DNA of 64,000 bases from JADGGM01 sp025449955 (GCA_036554285.1 DATBNO010000117.1:12289-76288); one strand, 5' to 3'; positions 25,320 to 34,781 are shown, numbered from the stretch's first letter. Translations and numbers: made by a program. The notes: generated by a model not told the origin, from the letters alone.

Positions 25320-27278
25320 ATGCGTGTTCTGGCTGCACTCCTTGCTGCGTGTTCCGTTGCACTGTCCGCGGGCGCGCAGGCTCCCCGCATCACGCCGGCC
25401 GGCGATCCGTCGGTCAAGAGCGACACCATTTACAAGCTGGCGGTTCCGGCGGGCTCGCACGCCGACGAGCCGTATGTCCTCCTGCTCGATGACGGGGTAG
25501 TGAAGATCGAGCCGGACGGGCGTCTGACGACGACGTACCGTCAGGTGGTGCAGATCCTGACGCAAGAGGCCGCCGAGCAGTGGGGCGAGCACACGTTCAG
25601 CTACTCGAGCGGCCGCGAGAAGATGACGATCAACTGGATGCGGGTGCTCAAGCCTAACGGCGAAGTGGTGAGCGCCAAGCCGACGCACGAGCAGGAGTCG
25701 TTGGCGCCGGTGTCGCTCGAGGCGCCGGTGTACTCCGATCTCAAGTTGCACCGGGTGACGTTAGGCGGAGTCGCGCCCGGGACACTGATCGACTTCAGCG
25801 TCACCACCGAGACGCTGAACCCGTTGATCCCCGGCGATTTCCTCACGTCGTGGAGCGTGCAGACGGGCGTGTTCACGCGGCGATCGCGCTACATGATCGA
25901 CGTGCCGGCCAACTACTCGCCGCGCATCGAAGAGCGCCACCTGCCGTTCCAGCGCGCGGAGCACGTATCGGATGGCCGCCGCGTCATCACGTGGGCGGCG
26001 CAGGATGTGCCGAAGCCGGAGCCCGAGCCGCTCGCGCCCGACACGTCGTACGGCGAGTCCATCACCATCGCGTCGCCGCGCTCCTGGAGCGACGTGGCGA
26101 AGTGGTACGCGGGGCTCTCGCGCGACCGGTACACCACGTCGCCGGCGATCGACGCGAAGCTCGCCGACGTCGTAAAGGACGCGCACACGCTGGACGACTC
26201 GCTGCGAGCCGTGCACCGGTGGGTGGCGCAGGACTTCCGGTACGTGTCGCTGTCGCTCGGCATCGGCGGCTATCAGCCGCACCAACCGGAGTCGATGTTC
26301 GAAAACAAGTACGGCGATTGCAAGGACAAGGCGACGTTCTTCATCGCCGCGTTGCGTCGGTTAGGCATCACGGCGTATCCGGTGTTGCTGAGCGGCGACG
26401 GCGGCGTGGATGCGGAGCTGCCGAGCGCGCATCAGTTCGATCACATGATCGCGGCGGTGAAGCGCCCCGACGGCGGATACACGTACGACGACCTCACCGC
26501 CGACCTGTCGCCGTACGGTGCGCTGCCGCCGGGCGAGCCGGGGGAGTTCGGGTTGATCGTGCATCCGGACGGCACCGGCGAGGAGATCACCTTCCCGTCC
26601 GACTCGGCGACGCGGAACCTGTCGCGCGTCGACATCGACGGCAGCCTGGGCGGCGACGGATTGTTCGCGGGCAAGTGGACGCGCACTGCGTCAGGCCTGC
26701 AGCAGTACGGGTTGCGCAGCTCGATGTCGCGCTCGACGCAGATGGATTCGGCGCAGCGCGCGCGGGCGACGCTGGCGATCGCCAACGCCGTGATTCAGGG
26801 CGCCACGGGCGACAGCCTACAGGTGTTCGATGGGCGCGACCTGAGCGCCAAGCCGCGCATCTCGGTGATGTTGTCCAACGGCAAGATGGTGAGCGACGCC
26901 GGGCCGACGAAGATTCTCACGCTGCCCATCCGCGACTTCGCGGTGCCTAACGTCGTGGCCGCGCTCCAGCAGCGGGGCCAACGGGTCAATCCGATCGACG
27001 TCGAAAAGGTGTGGGGCCCGCACGAAGAGGTCGAGGACTTCAAGCTCGCGCTGCCCGCCGGATGGAAGGCGCAGCTGCCCAAGTCGCTCACCGAGTCGAG
27101 CGTGTTCGGCACGTACACCTCGCGGTACGAACAAACCGGCGATACGCTGCACGTGATGCGGTCGCTTGTCGGCGCCACCGGCGTGCAGCCCGCGAGCGCG
27201 ATGCCTGCGCTCATCGGGTGGCTCAAGGCGATGTCGGCGGACGACGTGAAGTACATCGTGATCAGCTCCGGCACCTAG
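25320..27278 (+). CDS. Secreted DUF3857 / transglutaminase-like protein
   Basis: 652-residue exported protein with a signal peptide at 1-20 (VLAALLAACSVALSAGAQA). An N-terminal DUF3857 domain (about 30-215) precedes a transglutaminase-like cysteine-protease fold (about 250-430). The nucleophile is in NKYGDCKDKA (Cys near 333), the His in SAHQFDHMIAAV and the Asp in YTYDDLTADL, giving a Cys-His-Asp triad. The C-terminal part is beta-rich (DUF2569-like or unassigned). In this family the activity is usually peptide cleavage or crosslinking at the cell surface; the substrate is unknown. A structured terminator-like element follows the stop. Confidence 0.87.
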   Translation: MRVLAALLAACSVALSAGAQAPRITPAGDPSVKSDTIYKLAVPAGSHADEPYVLLLDDGVVKIEPDGRLTTTYRQVVQILTQEAAEQWGEHTFSYSSGREKMTINWMRVLKPNGEVVSAKPTHEQESLAPVSLEAPVYSDLKLHRVTLGGVAPGTLIDFSVTTETLNPLIPGDFLTSWSVQTGVFTRRSRYMIDVPANYSPRIEERHLPFQRAEHVSDGRRVITWAAQDVPKPEPEPLAPDTSYGESITIASPRSWSDVAKWYAGLSRDRYTTSPAIDAKLADVVKDAHTLDDSLRAVHRWVAQDFRYVSLSLGIGGYQPHQPESMFENKYGDCKDKATFFIAALRRLGITAYPVLLSGDGGVDAELPSAHQFDHMIAAVKRPDGGYTYDDLTADLSPYGALPPGEPGEFGLIVHPDGTGEEITFPSDSATRNLSRVDIDGSLGGDGLFAGKWTRTASGLQQYGLRSSMSRSTQMDSAQRARATLAIANAVIQGATGDSLQVFDGRDLSAKPRISVMLSNGKMVSDAGPTKILTLPIRDFAVPNVVAALQQRGQRVNPIDVEKVWGPHEEVEDFKLALPAGWKAQLPKSLTESSVFGTYTSRYEQTGDTLHVMRSLVGATGVQPASAMPALIGWLKAMSADDVKYIVISSGT

Positions 27279-27326
27279 TCGCACCGCAACAATCGGGACC
27301 TCGCAGCCGTGCTCCGATGACGGCTC

Positions 27327-27407
27327 GAGTGTGGGACACGTGTACGGTGTTCGCGTGCGGTCAGACGACCGCCACGAGCACCGTACGCTCGTTTTTGTCC
27401 CACGCTC
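27327..27407 (+). terminator. Nested stem-loop with internal T-run, probable terminator
   Basis: Three nested inverted repeats. Inner GCGGTC/GACCGC lies at 27357-27362 and 27367-27372. Middle GTACGGTG/CACCGTAC lies at 27342-27349 and 27379-27386. Outer GAGTGTGGGACA/TGTCCCACGCTC lies at 27327-27338 and 27396-27407, with one T-G pair. The middle stem is followed by GCTCGTTTTT, as expected for an intrinsic terminator of the DUF3857 gene. The outer stem spans the T-run and could compete with it, or mark a structured RNA. Confidence 0.55.
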
Positions 27408-27422
27408 ACCGAGGTGGCCGTC

Positions 27423-29981
27423 ATGCAACACGTATATCGGTGCCTTGCCGTCGTCGCGATCGTCGCGGTCGCGGGTGCATGCGCTGACCCGATTGCCGGG
27501 CCGGCGACACATCCGCGATCGGATCTTGCTCCCAGCTCGTCGCCCGCTCCGGGGCGCATCGTCTTTCTCGCTCCGCTTGGCGACGGTGGCGCGCCGAGTG
27601 GGGCGTCGGACGTGTCGCGACACGTGGCGGTCGCGATTTGTGCGTTAGCCGATACGGCCTGCGCGGCCGGCGCGATCGCGCGATTCGATACCGGCGCGGG
27701 TTCGTCGCGGCTGCGCGTGGCCGGCGGCGATCACGCGTCTCGTGCCGGACGCGCGTACTACGAGGCCACGTGGCGCGTGCCAAGGGTCGCGGGCGACACT
27801 GGCGCCGATGTGCGCGTCCACGTGTTGGTCGACGGCGTGGATCGCGGCCACGCGGACGCGCACGTGCGCGGCGCAGCGGAGCGCCGCCGGCGCGATCCGC
27901 CTAACGGAACGACGCTCGCGCCGGGAAGCGATCTCGACATTCGATTCTGGGTGGAGAAACCGCCCCGGCGATTCACGGTCTTGGTGGGCCCTGGCGTGCG
28001 CGGTATTCCCGGGGCGAGCGACACGCTGTGGTCATTCGGAACCAAGGTACCATATGCGTTTCTGCCGGCGCCGGGATACGAGAACGTGCTCGTGCGCGTG
28101 GACGGTATGCCGGCGTTGCCAGTCGGTCTGATCGAGACGGACACGGAGCACGTGCTGACGGTGACGGCGGACCGGCGCGTGGTGTTGCATAGCGCGGCCC
28201 TACCATTGTATGGGCAGGCACGCGGGCTGCTCACGGCGGCAGACCCGGTAGCGGCGTATCAGGCGTATGTGGACGCGGCCGAGGCGTACGCGGAGTCGCC
28301 GTCGCGGAGTCGCGACGAGGCGATGCACGATTTACAGGATGTCGAGTTTCTGGCGTTCGATCCGATACGCGACTCGGCGGCGTTGCGGAGGTTGGACACT
28401 GCGCTGGACGGTCAGGTGTTCGCCGTGGGGGATACGGGAGCGGGGACGCGAGCGTTAGGCACCACGACGAGCTCGATTCGACGCGTGCGGACGTTGGACG
28501 CGGGCGCAACGGCGGACAGTGTGGAGCGGACCGTGTTTCTGTACATCAATGGTATTGCGACACCGCAGCTCGGGCCACAAGGCGCGCTCGCCACACGATT
28601 CGAACTGGAACGAATCGTGTCCGAGGTTCCACAATTCGCGGGGCGCAGGGAGTTTGGCGTGCGGTTCTTCTACAACCGCACTTATCGTGAGCAGCGTCCA
28701 ACGCAAGAGCAGCAGCGCGCCCATTGTGTTGCGCTTTTCGCTTCGCGATTCGTATTGGGAAGCCTCGGAGCCAATTCGTTCGCACCTTTTATGGCCGCGT
28801 GCGTGGCGGATCCGTCATTGCGCCGATTCTCAGACCACGACCTGCTCGAATGCGTTCGGCAGATGTTGACGATCCTTGCCAACACTGATGCCGCCGAAGC
28901 CGATGCGGTCGGTTTGGCTGCGCGCATTCAGGTGCTACGCACATCGGGCAGCCACGTGATTCTCGTGCCGCACTCACAAGGCAATCTGATGGCGAATCAG
29001 GCGATTCATATCTTGCACTCTATAACGCATGAATTCGATCCAGTGCGTGATTCAACGTGCATTGGCCTTGTCTCGCTAGCGTCACCTACAAGCCGCCGAT
29101 GGGAGCTTGGCCAACACTACATCGAGCCGATCGTCGTGCGCGGAGACCTCGTGCCGACCTTCGACAATGATTGGCCGCCCATCGATACTGATCTGTCACA
29201 TCAACTTCTCGATCACCCATCGCTGGAAACTGCATTCAAGCCGACCGGCATCATCCTCCATTCAGTACTCGAGAGCTATTTCCTGCAGCCACAATCCCGC
29301 GCGGCGATTCGAAGCGCGCTCGAAAATGTGTATCGCGCGTGCGCCGTATCAAGCGTGCTGGTTCAGCCCGCATCGCTGACGCTTACGGTCGGAGGCAACG
29401 CTCTCCTCTCGGCGTTTGCACTGAATGGATTCGGTGACACGTTAGGCGGCCGTTCGTTCGGCTGGTCCAGTACGAGCACGGCGGTCGTCACTGCGACACC
29501 GACCGGGGCCACGACTGCAACCGTGCGCGGCGTTGCTGGAGGAGGCGCATCGATCGTCGTCGCGAATAGGGCACATCGCGCCGAAGCCGCAGTAGTGATC
29601 GCGAAAGGCGCGCCGGCCCTAGACCCTTTCTCCTTCACTTACATAGCGACGTATGCGGAGGGATTCCTGGGGGACGATGAGCATCTCAGTGGTACTGTCG
29701 GGCGTCCTGGAGCCGTCCCGCTTCCGGCCGGCACGCTCCGACTTTCGTTCTCCCGAGACTTCGGACGCCTCGTCGCGGCGGTGAACAACACGCTCTTCAC
29801 CGTCGGCACTGTAGGGTTGGATTCCGTGACACTCGGCGGCAACGCAGGGTCTACTTATCACCTTGGCTGGAACGCGGATCATACGGGTCTCAGCGGAACG
29901 CTCGACACGCTAGTCTGGGTCTTTCACATCGGGTTCGTTCGCGCCGTCTTACCCGTCACCTTCGCTCGACAGGAAAATTGA
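27423..29981 (+). CDS. Lipoprotein with lipase-like elbow and Big-like domain
   Basis: 852 residues. Lipoprotein signal MQHVYRCLAVVAIVAVAGAC (lipobox VAGAC), preceded by a GAGGTG ribosome site, which fixes the start at ATG 27423. The middle contains VILVPHSQGNLMANQAI (about 508-525), a nucleophile-elbow-like stretch of alpha/beta hydrolases (H-S-Q-G). Near 645-725 a bacterial Ig-like (Big2) repeat is visible (QPASLTLTVGGN; FGWSSTSTAVVTATPTG). I do not recognise the overall family; activity as a lipase or esterase is inference. Base composition drops in the second half of the gene and in the next one. The stop overlaps the next start by 1 nt. Confidence 0.7.
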   Translation: MQHVYRCLAVVAIVAVAGACADPIAGPATHPRSDLAPSSSPAPGRIVFLAPLGDGGAPSGASDVSRHVAVAICALADTACAAGAIARFDTGAGSSRLRVAGGDHASRAGRAYYEATWRVPRVAGDTGADVRVHVLVDGVDRGHADAHVRGAAERRRRDPPNGTTLAPGSDLDIRFWVEKPPRRFTVLVGPGVRGIPGASDTLWSFGTKVPYAFLPAPGYENVLVRVDGMPALPVGLIETDTEHVLTVTADRRVVLHSAALPLYGQARGLLTAADPVAAYQAYVDAAEAYAESPSRSRDEAMHDLQDVEFLAFDPIRDSAALRRLDTALDGQVFAVGDTGAGTRALGTTTSSIRRVRTLDAGATADSVERTVFLYINGIATPQLGPQGALATRFELERIVSEVPQFAGRREFGVRFFYNRTYREQRPTQEQQRAHCVALFASRFVLGSLGANSFAPFMAACVADPSLRRFSDHDLLECVRQMLTILANTDAAEADAVGLAARIQVLRTSGSHVILVPHSQGNLMANQAIHILHSITHEFDPVRDSTCIGLVSLASPTSRRWELGQHYIEPIVVRGDLVPTFDNDWPPIDTDLSHQLLDHPSLETAFKPTGIILHSVLESYFLQPQSRAAIRSALENVYRACAVSSVLVQPASLTLTVGGNALLSAFALNGFGDTLGGRSFGWSSTSTAVVTATPTGATTATVRGVAGGGASIVVANRAHRAEAAVVIAKGAPALDPFSFTYIATYAEGFLGDDEHLSGTVGRPGAVPLPAGTLRLSFSRDFGRLVAAVNNTLFTVGTVGLDSVTLGGNAGSTYHLGWNADHTGLSGTLDTLVWVFHIGFVRAVLPVTFARQEN

Positions 29982-30421
29982 TGGCTCACCGAGCAATTCG
30001 CGTTCTACTCGTCGCAGCGAGTATCGTGTCGAGTATTGTGTCCGGCGCTTGCAAGGGCTCTCCCCGCGAGCCAGCACTGGCGCCGCCGCACAGCGTCGCA
30101 CGATACCCGCATGCCGCTGATCGGCTCATCCGTTTGGTTAGACGCCAGCTGTCGGATGTCGACCCAGTGCGTACCGAGCAAGAGGCGATTTGCGAAACCG
30201 AACGCATGGCGCTCGCGCTCGGCTACGAAGAAGCCGGTTTGCGCATTCATAGCGCCCTCGATACCGCGTACCTCACGGCTCGCGACAGCGTTGCGTTTGG
30301 AAGAGTGGAGCGAATGTTAGGCGGGCAGTCGCTCGGAACCGGCGATCACGTCTGTGATTCCTTGATCGCCGCCGCCGACCGAGAGGATCCCATCGTCCCG
30401 ATCGACTCGGCCAAACGGTAG
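29981..30421 (+). CDS. Small putative lipoprotein
   Basis: 146 residues with a lipoprotein-type signal (VLLVAASIVSSIVSGAC, lipobox VSGAC, Cys at about 24). The mature part is helical, with two further Cys (in AICETERM and DHVCDSL) that could pair. No family recognised. ATG 29981 shares one base with the stop of the larger lipoprotein gene upstream (TGATG), so the two are translationally coupled and probably form a pair. It is less GC-rich than most of the window. Convergent with the esterase gene 4 nt away. Confidence 0.65.
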   Translation: MAHRAIRVLLVAASIVSSIVSGACKGSPREPALAPPHSVARYPHAADRLIRLVRRQLSDVDPVRTEQEAICETERMALALGYEEAGLRIHSALDTAYLTARDSVAFGRVERMLGGQSLGTGDHVCDSLIAAADREDPIVPIDSAKR

Positions 30422-30425
30422 GTCG

Positions 30426-31130
30426 TTACGACACCGCCGCCGCGCTCCCGGCGAGCGCGGTGAGCGTCTCGTCGTCCAGACGGTGGCCGCCGGCGAACGA
30501 CATCGTGCGCGCGGTAATCGACGCGCGCGCGAGCCGTTCGCTCTGCTCCGCGATCGAGGCGGCCGTCACGAGACCATCATCGGATCCGACGACGATGATG
30601 ATCTCGGGCGACGTTCCGTCCGTACGACGTGTGGTCGCCGGCGGCGACTTGAGCGTCTCGAGATCCAGATCATGCGGGATGAGTCCGCCCCACAGGATCA
30701 ACCGATCGATGACGACCTGGCCTTTCGTCATCCAGCGGCATGCCGTTGCGACGCCCTGCGAGAATCCGAGCGTCACCACGCGCGGCAACTTGCCGCCCAA
30801 GTCGCGGCGGACTTGGTCGGCGAGCGCGTCGAGATACTCGATGTAGTCATCGATCTCGCTCAACCGATCTTCGCGCGTCATCCACGATGCGCCAACGGCC
30901 GAGTGCGCGTGACTGGCGGCGACCGTGTCGAGATAGAAGCGGGAGAGCGCCTCGGGCGCGACGATCAGGCGGCGACCGTCATCCACCACCCGGAAGTGCG
31001 GCAGGAACTTGGACGCGAGCTGGCCGTAGCCGTGCAAAACGAACCACACCTCGCTCGGCCCGCGCTGCGCGTCGCCGAGCGTGTAGAAACGGGCCGTGCG
31101 GCCGACCGGGAAGTGATGCTCGCGCACCAT
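30426..31130 (-). CDS. Alpha/beta hydrolase, YpfH/phospholipase-carboxylesterase type
   Basis: 234-residue cytoplasmic serine hydrolase. The oxyanion-hole region is VWFVLHGYGQ, the nucleophile elbow LGFSQGVA, the acidic residue lies in VVGSDDGLV and the catalytic His in FAGGHRLDDE. This matches the carboxylesterase/phospholipase 2 family. I place the start at ATG 31130 (MVREHHFPVG); an in-frame GTG at 31181 would add 17 residues and leave 15 nt to the upstream gene. It is the last gene of a reverse unit with a YdjC deacetylase and a glycosyltransferase, possibly for glycolipid or polysaccharide metabolism. Confidence 0.82.
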   Translation of the reverse strand: MVREHHFPVGRTARFYTLGDAQRGPSEVWFVLHGYGQLASKFLPHFRVVDDGRRLIVAPEALSRFYLDTVAASHAHSAVGASWMTREDRLSEIDDYIEYLDALADQVRRDLGGKLPRVVTLGFSQGVATACRWMTKGQVVIDRLILWGGLIPHDLDLETLKSPPATTRRTDGTSPEIIIVVGSDDGLVTAASIAEQSERLARASITARTMSFAGGHRLDDETLTALAGSAAAVS

Positions 31131-31196
31131 GGGCGAACAGTGCCGGCCCGGCGGTCGCCCGTCAATGGCGGACGCGACCACTCACGATCGCCACGA

Positions 31197-32018
31197 TCAT
31201 GGCAACGCGCCGAAATCGATGAGCTCGATGTCGCCGCGCTGGAGGCGGTCGCGCACCGCGGGCGACGTCAACGCCGCCAACTCGCGCTCGCGCTGCCACG
31301 TGTAGTCATCCATCGAGGCGAGGTCGGCGTCGGTGTGTCCGGGGTGCATCATGAGCTCGGTCGTGCCGGGCTCGAGCCGATCGAGCGCACGGAGGAGCTT
31401 CCGCTCGAGGTCGCGGCCGCCCTGGAGCGAGATCCCGATGAAGTGATCAGGATAGCGCATCGGCGACGCCGTTCGCCTAACGGAGGCCCAACTGAGCGCG
31501 ACGAGCACGTTGGTCGCGAGGCGCGACGCGTGGAGGGGCGTCGCGTGCATCGCCTCGGCGGGCCAGCGCATCGCGTGCACGCCGGCGCGCACCGCGGCGG
31601 CGGCGATGGGCGGCCAGAGCGCGCGCAGGGCGTGCGTGTGCATGTGGCTGTCGACGTGCGTCACGGACACGCCCGCGCGCCGGACGGCGGCGATTTGCGC
31701 GTCGCACTCCGCGGCGACTTCGTCGGGGTCGATGCGGCTGGACAGTGCGCGCGCGACGAGCGCGGGAAGCGCGTAAAACGTTCCCGTGCGCGAATCGGTG
31801 AGCGTCGGCACGCGCGCGAGCGGCCGCCCCTGTACGAGATTGATGTGCACGCCGACGCCTAACGCCGAGGCGCCGTTGCGCAGGGCGCCGATCGCGTCGT
31901 CGAAGGCCGGCATGTTGGCGAGCAGCGTGGTCGACGAGATCGCGCCGGCGTGGAAGGCTTCGAGAATCCCGCGCGTCACGCCGCGCGTGTAGCCGAAATC
32001 GTCGGCGTTGATGATCAA
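31197..32018 (-). CDS. YdjC/ChbG-family carbohydrate deacetylase
   Basis: About 273 residues. Motifs: INADDFGYTRGV at the N-terminus (metal-binding Asp pair), GVGVHINLV, VTHVDSHMHTH (metal His cluster) and ELMMHPGH near the end. The family removes acetyl groups from N-acetylated sugars such as chitooligosaccharides. The frame is open to 32159 but lacks a convincing ATG near the conserved start; TTG 32018 immediately precedes the first conserved strand, and GGAGG lies about 20 nt upstream, so the true start is unsettled. It lies just after the glycosyltransferase stop (10 nt). Confidence 0.82.
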   Translation of the reverse strand: MIINADDFGYTRGVTRGILEAFHAGAISSTTLLANMPAFDDAIGALRNGASALGVGVHINLVQGRPLARVPTLTDSRTGTFYALPALVARALSSRIDPDEVAAECDAQIAAVRRAGVSVTHVDSHMHTHALRALWPPIAAAAVRAGVHAMRWPAEAMHATPLHASRLATNVLVALSWASVRRTASPMRYPDHFIGISLQGGRDLERKLLRALDRLEPGTTELMMHPGHTDADLASMDDYTWQRERELAALTSPAVRDRLQRGDIELIDFGALP

Positions 32019-32028
32019 CCGGCGCGCG

Positions 32029-32802
32029 TCAGTCGTAGCGCCTCCGCCATTCGTTCGTCCGGATGCGCCCCAGGTCGCGCGCCATCTCGGCGGCATCCTT
32101 GACGAAGCGCACCGTGGTCGGCTCTTCGTCATAGCGGAAGTTGACGGCGACCTGTTCAATCGAGAGCCCGAACTTGCGCGCGATGAACAGCGCCTCGACG
32201 TCGAAGCCGAAGCGCGGAATGGTGACGCGCGGGAACACGAGCTCGGCTGCAGCGGCGGTGAATCCCTTGAGGCCGGCTTGCGTGTCCCGCACGCGCGGGA
32301 TGAGGGTCCAGCGGACGAGGGCGTTGAACAACCGGCTCATCACGTGGCGCGTGTAGAGATACGAGAAGAAGGTCGGACTCATGAGGTAGCGAGAGTCCGG
32401 CAGCACGCGACAGGCGACGGCGACATCGGCGCCGCCGCGCAACGCATCGAGAATCTTGTCGATCTCGGTCGTGGGATAGGCGAGGTCGGCATCGGTGAAC
32501 ACGCGGTACGCGCCGCGCGCGACGCGCATGCCGCGCGACACCGAGTAGCCCTTCCCCATGTTGCTGTCGTTGTGCAGCACGCTCACACACGGTGCTGCGT
32601 CGGCGAACGTGTCGAGTGCGCGCGCGACCTCCTCGTCGCTGTGATCGTCGACGAAGATCAGCTCCCACGAATACGGACGCGCGCGCAGAAACTCTCGCAG
32701 CTGATCGAGCGCCGCCGGCAGTCGCGCGACGCCGTTGTACACGGGAACGATCAGCGAGAGGACCGGCGGTCGCGGCGTAAAGAAATCTTTGGGACTCACG
32801 CG
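32029..32802 (-). CDS. Family 2 glycosyltransferase (dolichyl-phosphate sugar synthase-like)
   Basis: About 257 residues. GT-A fold: LSLIVPVYNGVARL at the N-terminus, WELIFVDDHS, GKGYSVSRGM, metal-binding FTDADLAYP, then DTQAGLKGFT and FGFDVEALFIA, the pattern of polyprenyl-phosphate glucosyl- or mannosyl-transferases. It probably loads a sugar onto a lipid carrier on the inner leaflet. GTG 32802 is a guess: a TATATT box on the minus strand (32845-32840) would start the transcript near 32833, after the alternative GTG at 32838. A 17-bp palindrome lies just upstream of that box. Confidence 0.85.
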   Translation of the reverse strand, partial: RVSPKDFFTPRPPVLSLIVPVYNGVARLPAALDQLREFLRARPYSWELIFVDDHSDEEVARALDTFADAAPCVSVLHNDSNMGKGYSVSRGMRVARGAYRVFTDADLAYPTTEIDKILDALRGGADVAVACRVLPDSRYLMSPTFFSYLYTRHVMSRLFNALVRWTLIPRVRDTQAGLKGFTAAAAELVFPRVTIPRFGFDVEALFIARKFGLSIEQVAVNFRYDEEPTTVRFVKDAAEMARDLGRIRTNEWRRRYD

Positions 32803-32855
32803 TGTGCGGTTGCCGAGGAATCGCGAATGCGACGTCACCAATATAGTGCGCAGAT

Positions 32856-32872
32856 GTCCAACGCAGTTGGAC
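32856..32872. promoter_or_regulatory. Palindrome next to glycosyltransferase promoter
   Basis: Perfect 7-bp arms with a 3-bp centre, GTCCAAC-GCA-GTTGGAC, placed just upstream of the minus-strand TATATT (32845-32840), about 20-40 nt before the predicted transcript start. The size and position suit a dimeric repressor or activator site for the glycosyltransferase-YdjC-esterase unit. No regulator gene is adjacent. Confidence 0.4.
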
Positions 32873-33004
32873 GAGTCCGGCACGGCGGCATTGGTCGCGT
32901 CTGCTTCGCGCGCGACACAACGGGCGTCGACGGCGAGCACAACGTTACCGTGCACGCGACGCAACGGGGCGCGTCAGGGGGCGCGCCGCCGCACGGTGGT
33001 GTAC

Positions 33005-34588
33005 CTAACGGATCGGAATGACGCGCGCCGTCACGCCCTTGGGCACGACACGCAACGCGGCGGCGCCGGGCGCGAACAGGTCGGCGCGCGTGCGCGGCAG
33101 CGCCACACGACCGTCGGCGTCGGGCTTGGCGAAGAGCACCTGCGCCAACCCGATGCGCCCGCTCGCGAATGCGTGCGCCGACGCCGCCATGTAGAGGCGC
33201 CACACGCGGTACGTTTGCTCGCCCACCAGCGCCGACGCGGCATCGCGCGCGTCCTCGAGCCGGCGGACCCAATGCCGGAGCGTGAGCGCGTAGTGCTCGC
33301 GCAGCGACTCGACGTCGCGCGCCTCGAGTCCGGCCTCCTCGCCGCACTGCACCGCGTCGGCCAACGGCACGAGCTCGCCGTCGGGGAACACGTACCGCTG
33401 GATGAACGCGCCCTGGTGCCACACCATGCGCGACGCGCGCGCGACCACACCCGTGCCCAACGCGTGCAGTCGGACAATGCCGTGGTTGAGGAACAAACCG
33501 CCCGGCTTCGTTAGGCGTGCGGCGGCGCGGAAGTATCCGGGCAGCCGCGATCGTCCGACGTGCTCGAACATGCCGACGCTCACCACCTTGTCGAACGGCA
33601 CGGCGTCATCGAGGTCGCGGTAGTCGCACACGGCGACGCGGCACCGGCCGTCGAGACCGTCGGCGTGGATGCGCTCGCGGGCCACGTCGGCTTGGCGCTC
33701 GCTGAGCGTGATGCCTAACGCTTCGACGCCGTAGTTCCGCGCGGCGTGGCGAATGAGCCCTCCCCAGCCGCAGCCGATGTCGAGCAACCGCTCACCGGGC
33801 CGCAAGCGCAGCTTCCGGCACAACAGATCGAGTTTGGCGTGCTGCGCCGCGTCGATGTCCTCGGCGCCGGTGACGAAGTACGCGCAGGAGTACACCATGT
33901 CGCGGTCCAACCAGATCGAATAGAACTCGTTGCCGACGTCGTAGTGCGACCGGACGGCCGCGCGGTCGCGCCGCCGCGAATGGCGCCGGCCCTGGCGTGA
34001 GAGTCCGGGACGTCGCTCGTGCGCCGCCTCACCCGCGCGGTCGTGCGGCAGGGCGAGCAGCGCACGCACCGCACGGGCGAGCGGCGCCGGCGATGCGAGC
34101 CGCGCGCGCACCGCTTCGCCTAACTCGACGGCCGCCTCCAGGTTGCCCTCGATCTCGATATCGCCGCGCACGTACGCCTCGCCCATGTGCAGCTCGGATG
34201 CGGTGAGGAATGCGCGGCGCAATGCGCCCGGAGATCGGATGACGAGTGTGAATGCGGGGGGCGGCGATCCTCCGGTCAGCGCGCGATCCACGACACCATC
34301 CCAATAGCGCACGGCGAACGTTCGCGTTTCCGGCCGGCCGAAGAGCGCGGTGATCGCCGCTCGCGCACGCTCGCGCTGGCGCCAATCGCGCGTGGCGATC
34401 GGTCTCGAGACGTCGTGCGTCCAAATCGGTGCATTGGGCTCGACGGACAGGGGCACGGCGCGCGGCTCGTCGAGGCGCCGGCCAACTTCTCTCGCGTGCG
34501 CCGAGCGGGCGTCGCGATGCGTTTCAACATCCCGTCCATGCTCCGCGCCGTTAGCGCGGCCCCTCCCATCACTCGACTCCGCTTTCAT
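33005..34588 (-). CDS. cfa: Cyclopropane-fatty-acyl-phospholipid synthase
   Basis: 527-residue SAM-dependent enzyme that converts unsaturated phospholipid acyl chains to cyclopropane chains. The N-terminal lipid-binding region (about 75-170; FTLVIRSPGALRRAF) is followed by RSHYDVGNEFYSIWLD and SCAYF. The SAM site is LLDIGCGWGGLIRHAA (about 250) and the active-site region contains VGMFEHVG and HGIVR. It is longer than E. coli Cfa (about 380) because of a charged, low-complexity N-terminal extension (first 60 residues) that may not all be translated. A separate transcription unit is likely, as the gap to the glycosyltransferase region is about 200 nt. Confidence 0.93.
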   Translation of the reverse strand: MKAESSDGRGRANGAEHGRDVETHRDARSAHAREVGRRLDEPRAVPLSVEPNAPIWTHDVSRPIATRDWRQRERARAAITALFGRPETRTFAVRYWDGVVDRALTGGSPPPAFTLVIRSPGALRRAFLTASELHMGEAYVRGDIEIEGNLEAAVELGEAVRARLASPAPLARAVRALLALPHDRAGEAAHERRPGLSRQGRRHSRRRDRAAVRSHYDVGNEFYSIWLDRDMVYSCAYFVTGAEDIDAAQHAKLDLLCRKLRLRPGERLLDIGCGWGGLIRHAARNYGVEALGITLSERQADVARERIHADGLDGRCRVAVCDYRDLDDAVPFDKVVSVGMFEHVGRSRLPGYFRAAARLTKPGGLFLNHGIVRLHALGTGVVARASRMVWHQGAFIQRYVFPDGELVPLADAVQCGEEAGLEARDVESLREHYALTLRHWVRRLEDARDAASALVGEQTYRVWRLYMAASAHAFASGRIGLAQVLFAKPDADGRVALPRTRADLFAPGAAALRVVPKGVTARVIPIR

Positions 34589-34781
34589 CGTTCTATCCTC
34601 CGCCGTCCCCTGTGCAGCGATCGACGTGCGCGCGAGGTTGCGTTGGGCACGACGCCGTCTGGCGCACGACGAACACGCTGCTTAGCTTACCCGTCCTTTC
34701 GTGGCGCCTCCGTCGTCTGCGTCAGCAGCGTGTCACACGGATCGCCACTCGTTGCACCTCGCGTTTTGCCCACCGCCTTTC

